The notes beneath the pieces were generated by a model. It was not told the origin of the DNA. It was given only the letters and a program-made list of their open reading frames with translations, and did no database searches. Shown here one piece after another: positions 1-7,464 of a DNA stretch of 64,000 nt (positions are counted from its first letter, which is position 1; every line of letters begins with the position of its first letter). Both the position numbers and the translations under genes were made by a program. Source of the stretch: Actinomadura sp. CNU-125 (GTDB taxonomy: Bacteria; Actinomycetota; Actinomycetes; Streptosporangiales; Streptosporangiaceae); NCBI RefSeq assembly GCF_001942465.1, contig NZ_MKJY01000570.1, forward strand, positions 31,314 through 95,313, given 5' to 3'.

Positions 1-34
1 GGTTAGCGTCGGTTGTGCACGTCGGGTCCGGTGC

Positions 35-103
35 CTGCACGGGTCGAAGACCATCGGTTATCTTGCTTACAGACCCCCGGTGGTCGTCTCCATATCCGTG
101 CAG
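35..103 (+). ncRNA. Short Y RNA (YrlB-like), Ro60 ligand
   Basis: A 69-nt two-helix RNA can be folded. The outer stem is 35-42 (CTGCACGG) with 96-103 (CCGTGCAG), 8 bp, perfect. An unpaired GTCGAA follows at 43-48. The inner stem is 49-57 (GACCATCGG) with 77-85 (CCGGTGGTC), 9 bp with one G-U pair, closing a 19-nt loop. The 3' side of the internal loop is 86-95. The neighbouring RNA at 134-277 has the same outer stem / GTCGAA / inner stem ending CGG-CCGG layout, and both lie upstream of a Ro60 gene. Bacterial Ro60 genes are known to be flanked by Y RNAs. No promoter or transcript end can be proven from sequence. Confidence 0.6.
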
Positions 104-133
104 ACACCAGACTCGACGAGCAGGCTGGACGCA

Positions 134-277
134 CGGGGAGGGCGGGTCGAAGTCTCGCCGGTTACCACTATTAATGGAGAGGTTGGTCGGGTTCAAATCC
201 CGTCGCCGGACCTGGTCCGGTGTAGCTCAATGGCAGAGCTCTTATCCCGGTGGGCGTCACCACATCCGCCCTCCCCG
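134..277 (+). ncRNA. yrlA: Y RNA with tRNA-like module (YrlA type)
   Basis: The outer stem is 134-145 (CGGGGAGGGCGG) with 266-277, 12 perfect base pairs. Unpaired GTCGAA follows at 146-151. The inner stem is 154-161 with 247-254, 8 bp including two G-U pairs. The insert 162-246 carries tRNA parts in permuted order: first a T arm (loop TTCAAAT 192-198 on stem 188-191/199-202), then an acceptor-like 7-bp stem (205-211 with 215-221) closed by a CTG loop, then a D arm (stem 225-228/236-239, loop AATGGCA with the GG pair). YrlA RNAs are known to mimic tRNA with the acceptor stem closed in this way. The RNA ends 64 bp before the Ro60 start codon. Confidence 0.75.
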
Positions 278-341
278 CCCGCTCAGCCTCCACTCCCCCA
301 CATCCGCCCCCTGGGCGGGGCGAAACACCTGGAGGCCGACC

Positions 342-1888
342 GTGGCCCGTGACCCCCTCGCTGCCGTCTCCACCATCGCGACGCCGCAGACCCGGCCGAT
401 CCCCGGCCGCGAGCACGAGCAGGTCCGCAACAACGCCGGCGGCTACACGTTCGGCAAGGACCTGTGGACGCGACTGGAGGACTTCATCATCCTCGGCACG
501 ACCGGCGGCACCTACTACGTCCGCGAGGACAAGCTCACCGCCGACAACGCGCAGGTCGTGTTCGACACGGTGGCGGCTGATGGTGTTCGCGCGGTGAACC
601 TCGCAACGGAGATCTCCACGGCCCGGCCGCCGCGGGCGCCGAAGAACCGGCCCGCGCTGTTCGTCCTCGCCGCCGCGGCTGCACGCGGTGACGCCGACAC
701 CCGCCAGGCTGTGAAGGCGTCGCTGGCGAAGGCCGCGCGGACCACCGACCACCTCGCCACGTTCTTCGGGTACTGGAAGAACCTCGGCGGGAAGACCACC
801 TCCGGCGGTACCGCACCGGTCGCCGGCCGAGCGATGCGGGCCGCCCTCGGGTCCTGGTTCCTGGCCGGGGACGTCGACCAGGTCGCGTGGCGGGCATGCA
901 AGGCGCGGCAGCGGAAGACCCCCGCGGCCAGGTGCCCGCAATCGACGCGTTCCTCGCCGCACAGGCCGTCACCACCCCGGTCGAGGCGATCGACGTCGTG
1001 CAGGACCGCGGGGTGCCATGGGAGTTCCTGCCCGACCACGTGCTCGGCGACGCGGGCGTGTGGGACGAGCTCGTCGACACGGTCGGGATGACCGCCCTCA
1101 TCCGGAACCTGGCGCGGATGACGCGGCTCGGCACCCTCGCCCCGATGAGCGACGCGACCCGCCGCGCTGCAGAGCGCCTCACCAACCCCGACGCCCTCGC
1201 GAAGGCGCGGGTCCACCCGATGGATCTGTTCCTGGCGCTGCGCGTCTACCAGGCCGGGCGGGCGCAGCCGAACCCGCGCGCCGACATGCAGACGTGGGCG
1301 CCGGTACCTGCGGTCGTGGACGCGCTCGAGGAGGCGTACGAGCTGTCGTTCGGACACGTCGAGCCGTCCGGCCGGCGCATCCTCATCGCGGTCGACTCGT
1401 CCGGTTCCATGTCGTGGGAGAGCGTCCAGTCCGGTGGGGCTCCGCTCGGCACCTGCTACGAGGTCGCGAACGCGATGGCGGTCATCCTCAACCGCGTCGA
1501 GGGCGGCAACGTCCACGTCATCGACGTCGACACCCGCGTCCACGCCTCCAAAGTGACGGCGCGGACGAACCTGCGGGAGATCGGCCAGTGGCGTCCGTCG
1601 GGCGGCGGCACGAACCTGTCGCTGCCGTTCACCTGGGCGCAGCAGGAACGGCTCAACGTGGACGGCATCGTGGTCCTGACCGACAACGAGACGTGGGCGG
1701 GCCGGTCGCACCCGACGCAGGCGCTGGCGTCGTACCGCCGGGCGGTGAACGGCAACGCGCGGGTCGTGGTGGCGGCGATGACCGCGGCCGGGCACTCGAT
1801 CGCGGACCCGCGGGACGAGGGCGTGCTGAACGTCGCGGGGCTGGACGCGTCGCTGCCGATGGTGGTGAACGGCTTCATCCGCGGGTGA
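342..1888 (+). CDS. rsr: Ro60/TROVE-domain RNA-binding protein (frameshifted)
   Basis: Ro60 proteins are rings that bind Y RNAs and structured or misfolded RNA. The GTG at 342 follows GGAGG by 6 nt. The N-terminal HEAT-like part runs in one frame to about 920 and includes LGTTGGTYYV and ARPPRAPKNRPALF. The rest, in the next frame, includes MTALIRNLARM and a VWA domain with MIDAS motif DSSGSMSW, then GGGTNLSLP and LTDNETWAG. One extra C in the C-run at 919-923 joins the two halves. Compared with the family, the RdLLRLxHP stretch expected after KARQRKTP is absent in every frame, so about 30-35 residues seem to be missing. Two Y RNAs lie just upstream and a terminator just downstream. It is either a sequencing indel plus a real deletion, or a decayed gene. 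Confidence 0.8.
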
Positions 1889-1904
1889 GCATGATGCGCG
1901 TGGT

Positions 1905-1935
1905 ACGCCCGGTCACTGGTGTGGCCGGGCGTTCT
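1905..1935 (+). terminator. Rho-independent-like terminator after Ro60
   Basis: The perfect 8-bp stem ACGCCCGG (1905-1912) / CCGGGCGT (1925-1932), followed by TTCT, starts 17 bp after the Ro60 stop codon. The rest of 1936-2115 holds no convincing gene. Confidence 0.6.
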
Positions 1936-2115
1936 GTGCACTGGATGAGAGTTGCGCCATGACCGACTGGACAGTTGGGAACTAACAGACGTCAATGTCT
2001 TGCAGAGACCAAACCCAGGGTGTCAGTCTGGCGACTGTGCGCACGGAACCCCGTTCTCATCAGCGCGGGGGCCGTTTCTTGACTCGTGGATACCGAATAT
2101 GCCAGCGGGCGGGGG

Positions 2116-2550
2116 CTATCTGTCGTCCGCGTCGTCCTCTGCGACGAGGACGACGCGGTAGGCGGGCAGCACCTCCTCGCCCTCCGCTGTCGCGATGACG
2201 GCGACGGGCTCGCCCGGCTCCAAGCCGAACCGGCGGCGTTCATCGTCGGTGGCAGGCCGGATCGTGACGCGTGCTCCGGGCGGGATGGTCACCATGGACC
2301 TCTCTTCCGGGTCGCGGACACGCGACCCGACGCCGGCCTCGGTAACGATGAGGCGTTCGGCGCGTAGGACGCGCAGCGCGGAGCGGACCGAGTTGGCGCC
2401 CACACCGTACTCGTCGGCGATCCGGGACTCACTCGGTAGCTGTGCCCCGGGCAGCAGCAGCCCTAACTGGATCTGGTGGCGGATGTCGTCCGCGACCTGC
2501 TTGTACACCGGCCGATCCGAGTGAGGCTCGATGCGCCTTCGTTGCCGCAT
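2116..2550 (-). CDS. GntR-family transcriptional regulator
   Basis: A 144-residue DNA-binding repressor-type protein. The N-terminal winged helix is clear: PVYKQVADDIRHQI, then LPGAQLPSESRIADEYGV and NSVRSALRVLRAERLI, as in GntR proteins. The C-terminal part (about residues 80-144) is short and rich in Glu/Val/Ala, without the usual large UTRA or FadR ligand domain. ATG 2550 was preferred to an upstream TTG in the same frame. A perfect palindrome (2590-2603) 40 bp upstream is a likely autoregulatory site. Similar compact GntR proteins control actinomycete plasmids and integrative elements (KorA/TraR type), so a role in mobile-element control is plausible but unproven. Confidence 0.85.
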   Translation of the reverse strand: MRQRRRIEPHSDRPVYKQVADDIRHQIQLGLLLPGAQLPSESRIADEYGVGANSVRSALRVLRAERLIVTEAGVGSRVRDPEERSMVTIPPGARVTIRPATDDERRRFGLEPGEPVAVIATAEGEEVLPAYRVVLVAEDDADDR

Positions 2551-2589
2551 GACGGGCAACGTAGGGCGACCTCTTGGCCTCTACCCCAT

Positions 2590-2603
2590 TGGGTATATAC
2601 CCA
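2590..2603. promoter_or_regulatory. Palindromic operator candidate for GntR gene
   Basis: TGGGTATATACCCA is a perfect 14-nt palindrome in an otherwise GC-rich region, 40 bp upstream of the leftward GntR start codon. Its size and place fit a GntR dimer site overlapping the promoter. The surrounding 2,551-2,732 has no gene. Confidence 0.5.
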
Positions 2604-2732
2604 TAGGTTCGAACACAAGGGCGAACTAACGGCGCGGGCGCCGCGTTTAGAGCCCGCCTTCGTGGCTACCCTGTGGGTGCGACTGGACGGCCCCCGGAAC
2701 ACACCCATCCCGGGGGCCTTTCTCAGAGGGAG

Positions 2733-2933
2733 CTACAGGTCGAGGTCGCCAGCCTTCACCCGTTCAGCGATCTCGCGCCACGCCTCGCGTGGCAGCAGCA
2801 GCGCGCCCGCGTGAGGCGCCTTGCTATCCCGGACGCCGACTCCTTCCCCCAGGTCGGCGAGCTCGACGCAGTTGTTGCCGTTGCCCGTGGATCGGCTAGA
2901 TCGGCGCCACGTGGCGGCTGGTGGTGCATGCAC
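2733..2933 (-). CDS. DUF397-domain protein
   Basis: A 66-residue protein with the DUF397 signature: WRRSSRSTGNGNNCVELA, then VGVRDSKAPHAGALL and a closing W-x-x-I-A-x-x-V-K-x-G segment. The GTG at 2933 has an AGGAG site about 8-12 nt upstream. It lies 22 bp downstream of the Scr1-like XRE gene, the usual pairing in Streptomyces and relatives, where these small proteins act with the XRE partner in development-linked toxin-antitoxin-like or regulatory modules. The exact biochemical role is not settled. Confidence 0.85.
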   Translation of the reverse strand: MHAPPAATWRRSSRSTGNGNNCVELADLGEGVGVRDSKAPHAGALLLPREAWREIAERVKAGDLDL

Positions 2934-2955
2934 CGGTCTTCTCCTTGCGACTGGA

Positions 2956-3801
2956 CTATTCGTGTGTCCGGGCCGCAAGCCATGCGGTGGAGTCCTCCGG
3001 CGAGAGTGCGGCCTGGCACACTCCATCAAAGGTCAGCCTAAGCCCGTGGACCTCGTCTGCGCTTTCTGCGTACCACTCCCCCATCTGCGCCTCGGTGTGT
3101 CCGGTGTCGAGGCCGTGGTCGCTGGGGTGGATGAAGAGGGTGAGGGGGCCAGCGAGACCACACGCGACGGCGGCACTGAACGGCAAGATCTGGATGGTGA
3201 CGTTGGCGTGTGATGTCGCGGTCGACCACAGATCCCCGATCTGCTTACGCATCACGTCTTCGCCACCGACTGTCTGCCGCAGCGCGGCCTCGTTGATCAC
3301 AAAGCGGCACTCCGGTGGGGTGCTGCGGCGGAGGATCGCCTTGCGTGCCATGCGGGCGGCGACGAGACGGTCGAGGTCAGTTTCCTCTGTGCCGGGACGG
3401 GCTCCGTCGATGACGGTGCGTGCATACTCGGGGGTCTGAAGCAGGCCGGGGACGAGCATCGTCTCGTAACTGCAGATGAGCGGCGCCTGGTCTTCGAGCA
3501 TGATGAAGTTTCCGGTGAACGCATCACGGAATCCGGTCCACCAGCCGTGCTGCCAGGAGTCTTTGGTCAGGTTGAGGATGGCCTGGTGGCGGTCGGGGTC
3601 AACGCCGTACATCTGGAGGAGCGCCCGAACGTCCTCGTCGGACGGGCGAGTGGAGGGGTCCTCGAACCGGGAGAGCTTGTTCTTTGACCAGCCACACCGG
3701 CGCGCCGCTTCCGCCTGAGTGAGTCCGCAGCGTTCGCGCATGGTGCGGAGCTCGAGGGCGAGCCGGCGTCCGCGGATGGTGGGAGTCATGACTGCTGCCA
3801 T
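2956..3801 (-). CDS. Scr1-like XRE helix-turn-helix regulator
   Basis: About 281 residues. The N-terminal XRE helix-turn-helix (RRLALELRTMRERCGLTQAEAA, then GWSKNKLSRFED) is followed by a long Scr1-family domain with characteristic segments: YETMLVPGLLQTPEYAR, RQ-type linker, INEAALRQTVG and VTIQILPFSAA. ATG 3801 follows GGAGG, but ATG 3789 is possible. Only 22 bp separate it from the downstream DUF397 gene, so they are co-transcribed. Such pairs, often with an anti-sigma ATPase as here on the opposite strand, are abundant in actinomycete chromosomes. This is one reason to suspect that the left end includes host-derived DNA or a host-derived cargo block. Confidence 0.88.
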   Translation of the reverse strand: MAAVMTPTIRGRRLALELRTMRERCGLTQAEAARRCGWSKNKLSRFEDPSTRPSDEDVRALLQMYGVDPDRHQAILNLTKDSWQHGWWTGFRDAFTGNFIMLEDQAPLICSYETMLVPGLLQTPEYARTVIDGARPGTEETDLDRLVAARMARKAILRRSTPPECRFVINEAALRQTVGGEDVMRKQIGDLWSTATSHANVTIQILPFSAAVACGLAGPLTLFIHPSDHGLDTGHTEAQMGEWYAESADEVHGLRLTFDGVCQAALSPEDSTAWLAARTHE

Positions 3802-3997
3802 CTCTGCATCATCCTCCGGTTGCTGCTGGCCTCCGCGTCTTGGCTGGTGGCCTAGTACGGCCAAGATTATCGTGACACGGTCATTGAAATCGTGGACGTG
3901 TCACGGCACTCTTACTTTTATCGCTCGATCGGCAGCACACCGTGAGCCCCGGAGGTCACATCATGCGGACCACCCACCTCGAAGTGGACGGATCGTG

Positions 3998-4369
3998 ATG
4001 GCGACCATGGACCTCCTCGGCGCCCCCCTCGCCCTCACCGAGGCCAAGGACGTCCCTCGCATCCGCAGGGAAATCTGCCGCCGGGCCGCTGCCGTCCTCC
4101 CCCACCTCGGCAAGATCGACGACATCGAACTCCTCGCTTCCGAAGCGGTCACCAACGCGGTCCTGCACGGCACCGGCATCATCGACGTCGCCGTCATCTG
4201 CGGCCCGGACCGTTTCCGCGTCGAAGTCCGCGACCAGGGCCCCGCCAACCCCGGCAGCGACCGCCGCGACTACGGCCGCGGACTCACCATCATCAACGCG
4301 CTCGCGTCCCGGTGGAGTCTGCAGGCCGACGAGTACGGCACCTGCCTATGGTTCGAGGTGGACCTGTGA
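3998..4369 (+). CDS. Anti-sigma-factor type ATP-binding protein (RsbW/SpoIIAB-like)
   Basis: 123 residues with the HATPase_c fold of anti-sigma serine kinases. The N box is ELLASEAVTNAVLHG, G1 is VRDQGPANPG, and the G2 region is GRGLTIINALASRW. It has no transmembrane or sensor part. Proteins of this kind bind or phosphorylate regulators to control sigma factors, and in actinomycetes many stand alone next to XRE/DUF397 pairs. It is transcribed divergently from the XRE gene across a 196-bp gap holding both promoters. The nucleotide-binding residues look intact, so it is probably functional. Its target is unknown. Confidence 0.85.
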   Translation: MATMDLLGAPLALTEAKDVPRIRREICRRAAAVLPHLGKIDDIELLASEAVTNAVLHGTGIIDVAVICGPDRFRVEVRDQGPANPGSDRRDYGRGLTIINALASRWSLQADEYGTCLWFEVDL

Positions 4370-4437
4370 TGAGCGTGGACGCGCCCGCACCCCGCACAAC
4401 CCCGTTCCGGGCGTGTCCACTCCGGGGGGAGGTGCGC

Positions 4438-4479
4438 GGCCGGGGCCTCGGAAGTCACCAGCAGGGCGAGGCCCCGGCC
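4438..4479 (+). terminator. Strong terminator-like hairpin
   Basis: A perfect 13-bp inverted repeat, GGCCGGGGCCTCG (4438-4450) and CGAGGCCCCGGCC (4467-4479), with a 16-nt loop, lies 70 bp after the anti-sigma gene. There is no U-run. The rest of 4,370-4,816 shows no convincing gene: a 55-codon ORF starting at 4369 runs through the hairpin. Confidence 0.5.
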
Positions 4480-4816
4480 GTGCTCAACCAGACTTGGGGG
4501 GCGTACCCCGCGCCCCCTGGGGGCCGGGAGGCCTGAAGTCCCGGCCGGAACCACCGGCAACCTGATGTGCCAGGGTTGGTGGAACCGGCCGGGACGCTTC
4601 CGGTCCATCGCTTGCCGCGCCCTCATCATGAGCGGCACCCGTAGTCGCCGCCACCCACACGACGAGACCGGCATCGGACAGTACGCGCTTCTCCCCCGTA
4701 GGCCACAGACACCGCCCCCCACCGGGTGGGACGCTCGTCACGCGGGTGGCCTCCAGCCCCGGGGACGACGGCGCCCTCCGGGGTCACGTCCCTCACCCTG
4801 CGCCGGGGAGAACACC

Positions 4817-5389
4817 ATGCCGACCGTCCGCCCCAACCCCGTCGACGTCGCTCGGACCGCGGCCGACATCATGCGGGCCATCACCACCGACCCCGAGTAC
4901 CCGCGGCTGCTCGAGACGTGCCGCCGCTACGACCAGGACCGGACCTGCCTCACCGGCACCCTCACCATCTCCGAGTGGGACATCGCCGACGACGCCGGCC
5001 CGCTCATCAACGAGGCGCTGCGAGCCCTCGCGCTGAAGTCCGCGATCTTCCGGCTCACCGGCGACGAGCACACCGCTGAGATCCCCATCGCCCGCCCCGT
5101 CGACGAGGTGCTCCACGCCGTCCTCGCGCAGCGGACGCTGACGGAGCGGATGGCGGCCCGCCACGGGATCACGTTCGTTCACATGACCGACACCGAGGTC
5201 GCCGCGGACGGGTACGAGCCGGGCGACTACACCACCGCGTGCTACGCCAAGGCGTACGGGGCCGAACCGCCGGGCCGGTACTGGCTCAGCGCCGACGAGC
5301 ACGCCCGCCGCGTCGCGATCCTCGACGACCGCTTCGCCCAGGTCGGCGTCCGCGACCTCGGGCACCGGCACGCGTTCACCTTCAACTAG
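4817..5389 (+). CDS. Hypothetical protein, 190 aa
   Basis: The family is not recognised. ATG 4817 is preceded by GGGGAG. It is a soluble, charged protein (DVARTAADIMRAI, TISEWDIADDAG, a C-terminal YWLSADEHARRVAILDD) with no signal peptide or membrane helix. Codon use is strongly GC3-rich like its neighbours, which supports real coding. Its stop codon overlaps the stop of the opposing gene at 5386. It may belong to the host-like block at the left end. Confidence 0.6.
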   Translation: MPTVRPNPVDVARTAADIMRAITTDPEYPRLLETCRRYDQDRTCLTGTLTISEWDIADDAGPLINEALRALALKSAIFRLTGDEHTAEIPIARPVDEVLHAVLAQRTLTERMAARHGITFVHMTDTEVAADGYEPGDYTTACYAKAYGAEPPGRYWLSADEHARRVAILDDRFAQVGVRDLGHRHAFTFN

Positions 5390-5597
5390 CGAGCCCGGGC
5401 GAGCTCGACCGCCAGGACCCGGCGTAGGGCCTGGACGACCTCCTCGCCCGTGAACCGCTCCGCTGCGATGGCCTCCGCCCGTTCCAGGGGGAGGCCATTT
5501 CGTCGTGGCGGACGGTGCGGAGCATCGCGACGAGCCAGCCCTCCAGATCGTCCGGCGAGTCAGGCAGGACGAGTTGCTCTGTCGAAGGCGCGAACAC
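5386..5597 (-). CDS. Small hypothetical protein (frameshifted), about 71 aa
   Basis: GTG 5597 follows a GAGGGAAGG site. The first frame gives VFAPSTEQLVLPDSPDDLEG and WLVAMLRTVRHDEMA. After the G-run at 5487-5491 the next frame continues with LERAEAIAAERFTGEEV and VVQALRRVLAVELARAR to a stop at 5386. One missing base joins them into one coherent acidic, helical protein. Function unknown. It converges with the 4817 gene and diverges from the 5649 gene. Confidence 0.5.
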
Positions 5598-5648
5598 GGG
5601 CCTTCCCTCGCCTGGCAGGTAGCCATCGTCCCCTTCGAGGAGTCCGCC

Positions 5649-5927
5649 ATGGCCGTCACCGCGCCGACCCGCGACGCCATTCTCGCCTGGTTGGGCGAGG
5701 GCCACGGTCTGACCGACGAGGGCGTCTCGGCGCTCGTCACGGAGGCCGCCGATATCAGCAACCGGTGGCCTCTCCCCAGCGAGTACGTGCACGTCCGCGA
5801 GCGCATGGACGGGTTGTGGATGGCCTACCAGCGCATCATCACGGCCGCCGCGTCCTCACGAGAGGAAGCGCTGGACATCATCCACAACAAGACCCGCACG
5901 GGCGTGGATCCGTGGGAGACCGCTTGA
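5649..5927 (+). CDS. Small hypothetical protein, 92 aa
   Basis: ATG 5649 has GAGGAG 8 nt upstream. It is a helical soluble protein (TRDAILAWLGEGHGLTDEGV, EYVHVRERMDGLWMAYQRII, a C-terminal HNKTRTGVDPWETA). No domain is recognised. A stem (CCCGGC 5948-5953 / GCCGGG 5968-5973) shortly after the stop may end its transcript. It is the last rightward gene before the leftward late block. Confidence 0.55.
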   Translation: MAVTAPTRDAILAWLGEGHGLTDEGVSALVTEAADISNRWPLPSEYVHVRERMDGLWMAYQRIITAAASSREEALDIIHNKTRTGVDPWETA

Positions 5928-6098
5928 TCCCTGGGCGAGACGAAGCCCCCGGCCGCATCGGGCCGAAGCCGGGACCGGCACGCCGGGCGGTGCTACTGTC
6001 GATCCCTCATCGCCCCGTCCGGGGTCGCAACGTTGAGTCTCTCGGTTCGAGGCCAGCCGCGCACGCGCATCATCGCCCCTGTGAGGGGACACGACGAA

Positions 6099-6141
6099 AC
6101 GGCCCCCGCGCCTCCCCAGACCGGGGAAGCGCGGGGGCCGT
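6099..6141 (-). terminator. Terminator of the late/lysis transcript
   Basis: Two 19-nt arms (6099-6117 and 6123-6141) pair with one mismatch around a 5-nt loop and, on the minus strand, are followed by TTTCG. It lies 16 bp past the stop of the holin-like gene, where the leftward late transcript must end, facing the rightward genes. The remainder of 5,928-6,156 has only small hairpins and no gene. Confidence 0.75.
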
Positions 6142-6156
6142 CCGCGTACCCGAGGG

Positions 6157-6528
6157 CTACCGGCCCGCGACCGGCGCCTTCGGCACCCGGCTGCCATCCG
6201 CCGCGACCGGCGCCGTCACCTGCGTCCGCAGCCACGCCGCCAACACCGCCGTGAGCAGCGCGCCCGCCGACGCGACCTGCTCCTGCGAGAAGTCCGCGCC
6301 GAACGCCACCGCCAACTGCAGCACACCGACGAGCAGACCCGCCGCCGCCGGAACGATCCGGTCCCGCGCCACCATCACCGCGACGACCAGACCCACCGCG
6401 AGCGCGGCGACCGCGTTGATGCCGGCCTGCTGCGCCTCGGTCAGGTCGACGCCCCAGGCGACGAGGGTTTGTACGGCGACGGCGACCAGGCCCACCCAGA
6501 CGGCGGGCTCACGACCCCAGATCTTCAT
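6157..6528 (-). CDS. Holin-like membrane protein
   Basis: 123 residues with at least three hydrophobic helices: VWVGLVAVAVQTLVAWGV, AVAALAVGLVVAVMVA, and AAAGLLVGVLQLAVAFGA, plus a fourth near LLTAVLAAWL, ending in a short charged tail. ATG 6528 starts with MKIWGREP. It is the last gene of the leftward late transcript, next to the endolysin and just before a strong terminator, which is the usual place for an actinophage holin that opens the inner membrane for the amidase. Confidence 0.7.
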   Translation of the reverse strand: MKIWGREPAVWVGLVAVAVQTLVAWGVDLTEAQQAGINAVAALAVGLVVAVMVARDRIVPAAAGLLVGVLQLAVAFGADFSQEQVASAGALLTAVLAAWLRTQVTAPVAADGSRVPKAPVAGR

Positions 6529-6538
6529 GACGATCTCC

Positions 6539-6961
6539 TCACTGCTCCCACACGAACGCCTTGGCGCTGCCACCGGTGATCCGTCCGGTGGCGGTGCCGT
6601 AGTGGATCACCTGGAACCGGACGCGGCGCTTGTCCGACACGACGTCCGCGGGCAGCGCGTAATGGACGAACGTGTCGCCGCCCGACGCGGTGTACTCCGC
6701 GAGCGGACCGCCGTCGACATCCCCGCTGTCCTCGTGCCGCTCGATCGTCCGCGCCTGGATCTCCGTACCGGCCGGCAGCCCGCTGATGCGGACGTTCGCC
6801 GTCACCGAGTACCGCGCGGGGCCGATGACGAACGACGAGCCGCCCTTGTCCCAATGGTGGTGCTCACCGTCGGAGTACTCGTGGCCCCACGTCACGGTGA
6901 CCCACTCGTTCGGCGGGAGCTCCTGCGGGGAGTCGACGCCGACGCTGACGTACTCGGGCAT
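6539..6961 (-). CDS. Beta-rich protein of the lysis cassette
   Basis: 140 residues, mostly predicted beta strands with a His/Glu-rich segment (GHEYSDGEHHHWDKGG) and sugar-binding-like Trp/Tyr positions. ATG 6961 follows a near-perfect AAGGAGG ribosome site 8 nt upstream, so it is probably translated as its own protein. It is, however, in frame with the endolysin 3' half with no stop between them, so an amidase fusion is also possible. A cell-wall binding or minor tail-type role can be inferred only from position. Confidence 0.6.
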   Translation of the reverse strand: MPEYVSVGVDSPQELPPNEWVTVTWGHEYSDGEHHHWDKGGSSFVIGPARYSVTANVRISGLPAGTEIQARTIERHEDSGDVDGGPLAEYTASGGDTFVHYALPADVVSDKRRVRFQVIHYGTATGRITGGSAKAFVWEQ

Positions 6962-7464
6962 GTCCTTGTCCTCCTTGATGTCCCCCGCGATCAGCGCGCC
7001 CGACGTCACGAGGCCGCGCAGGATCGCGCCGGGGCAGGTCGTCGAGATGAACCGGCCGTGGTACGACACGGCTGCGGCGAGTCCCTTGCCGCGGAGCCAG
7101 TTCCGCAGGTCGCGGACGCGCCGATCTGCGCGGCGGTCGGACGCTCCGCGGGCCCCGACATGAACGTCACGCTCGTCCAGGTCGAGTTCCCTCCGGGCTG
7201 CGCGGCCTGCTGCCGCTGCCAGCCACGGCCTTCCATGACGTAGCCGTGGGCACAAACCGCATAGCTGTACCCCACGTCGGCCCAGCCGCGCGTCCCCATG
7301 TGGAAGCGCCGGCACCACTTCCAGTAGTCGACGCACGCCGAATGCGGCTTGCGGGCCAAGCCCTTGTTCGCGCCGTCGTAGTGCACGACGAGCCCGTTCT
7401 TGCAGGGCGCATATCCGGCCGCGGTCCCCGGCCACCCGAACGCCGAACGGCGCTGCAGCTTCAT
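6962..7464 (-). CDS. Endolysin: N-acetylmuramoyl-L-alanine amidase-like (frameshifted)
   Basis: Cuts peptidoglycan at lysis. The start ATG 7464 overlaps the stop of the small acidic gene upstream. The first frame shows a PGRP/amidase pattern: GLVVHYDGANKG (first Zn-ligand His), CRRFHMGTRGWADVGYSYAV, GYVMEGRGWQ. After about 7114-7122 the reading moves to another frame that continues with VRDLRNWLRGKGL and SYHGRFISTTCPG, the usual C-terminal H-x-x-F-x-x-T-x-C-P motif. One missing base explains this. The true C-terminus is unclear because no stop separates it from the next gene. Confidence 0.85.

Noticed and set aside
183..246. Apparent tRNA 3' half and tRNA 5' half near the left end
   Set aside because: The T arm precedes the D arm with a closed acceptor-like stem between them, so this is a permuted module inside a Y RNA and not two broken tRNA genes or a tRNA attachment site.
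4369..4536. 55-codon rightward ORF after the anti-sigma gene
   Set aside because: It runs through a perfect 13-bp terminator-like hairpin and its protein is low-complexity Pro/Gly/Arg; overlap of its ATG with the preceding stop is the only support.
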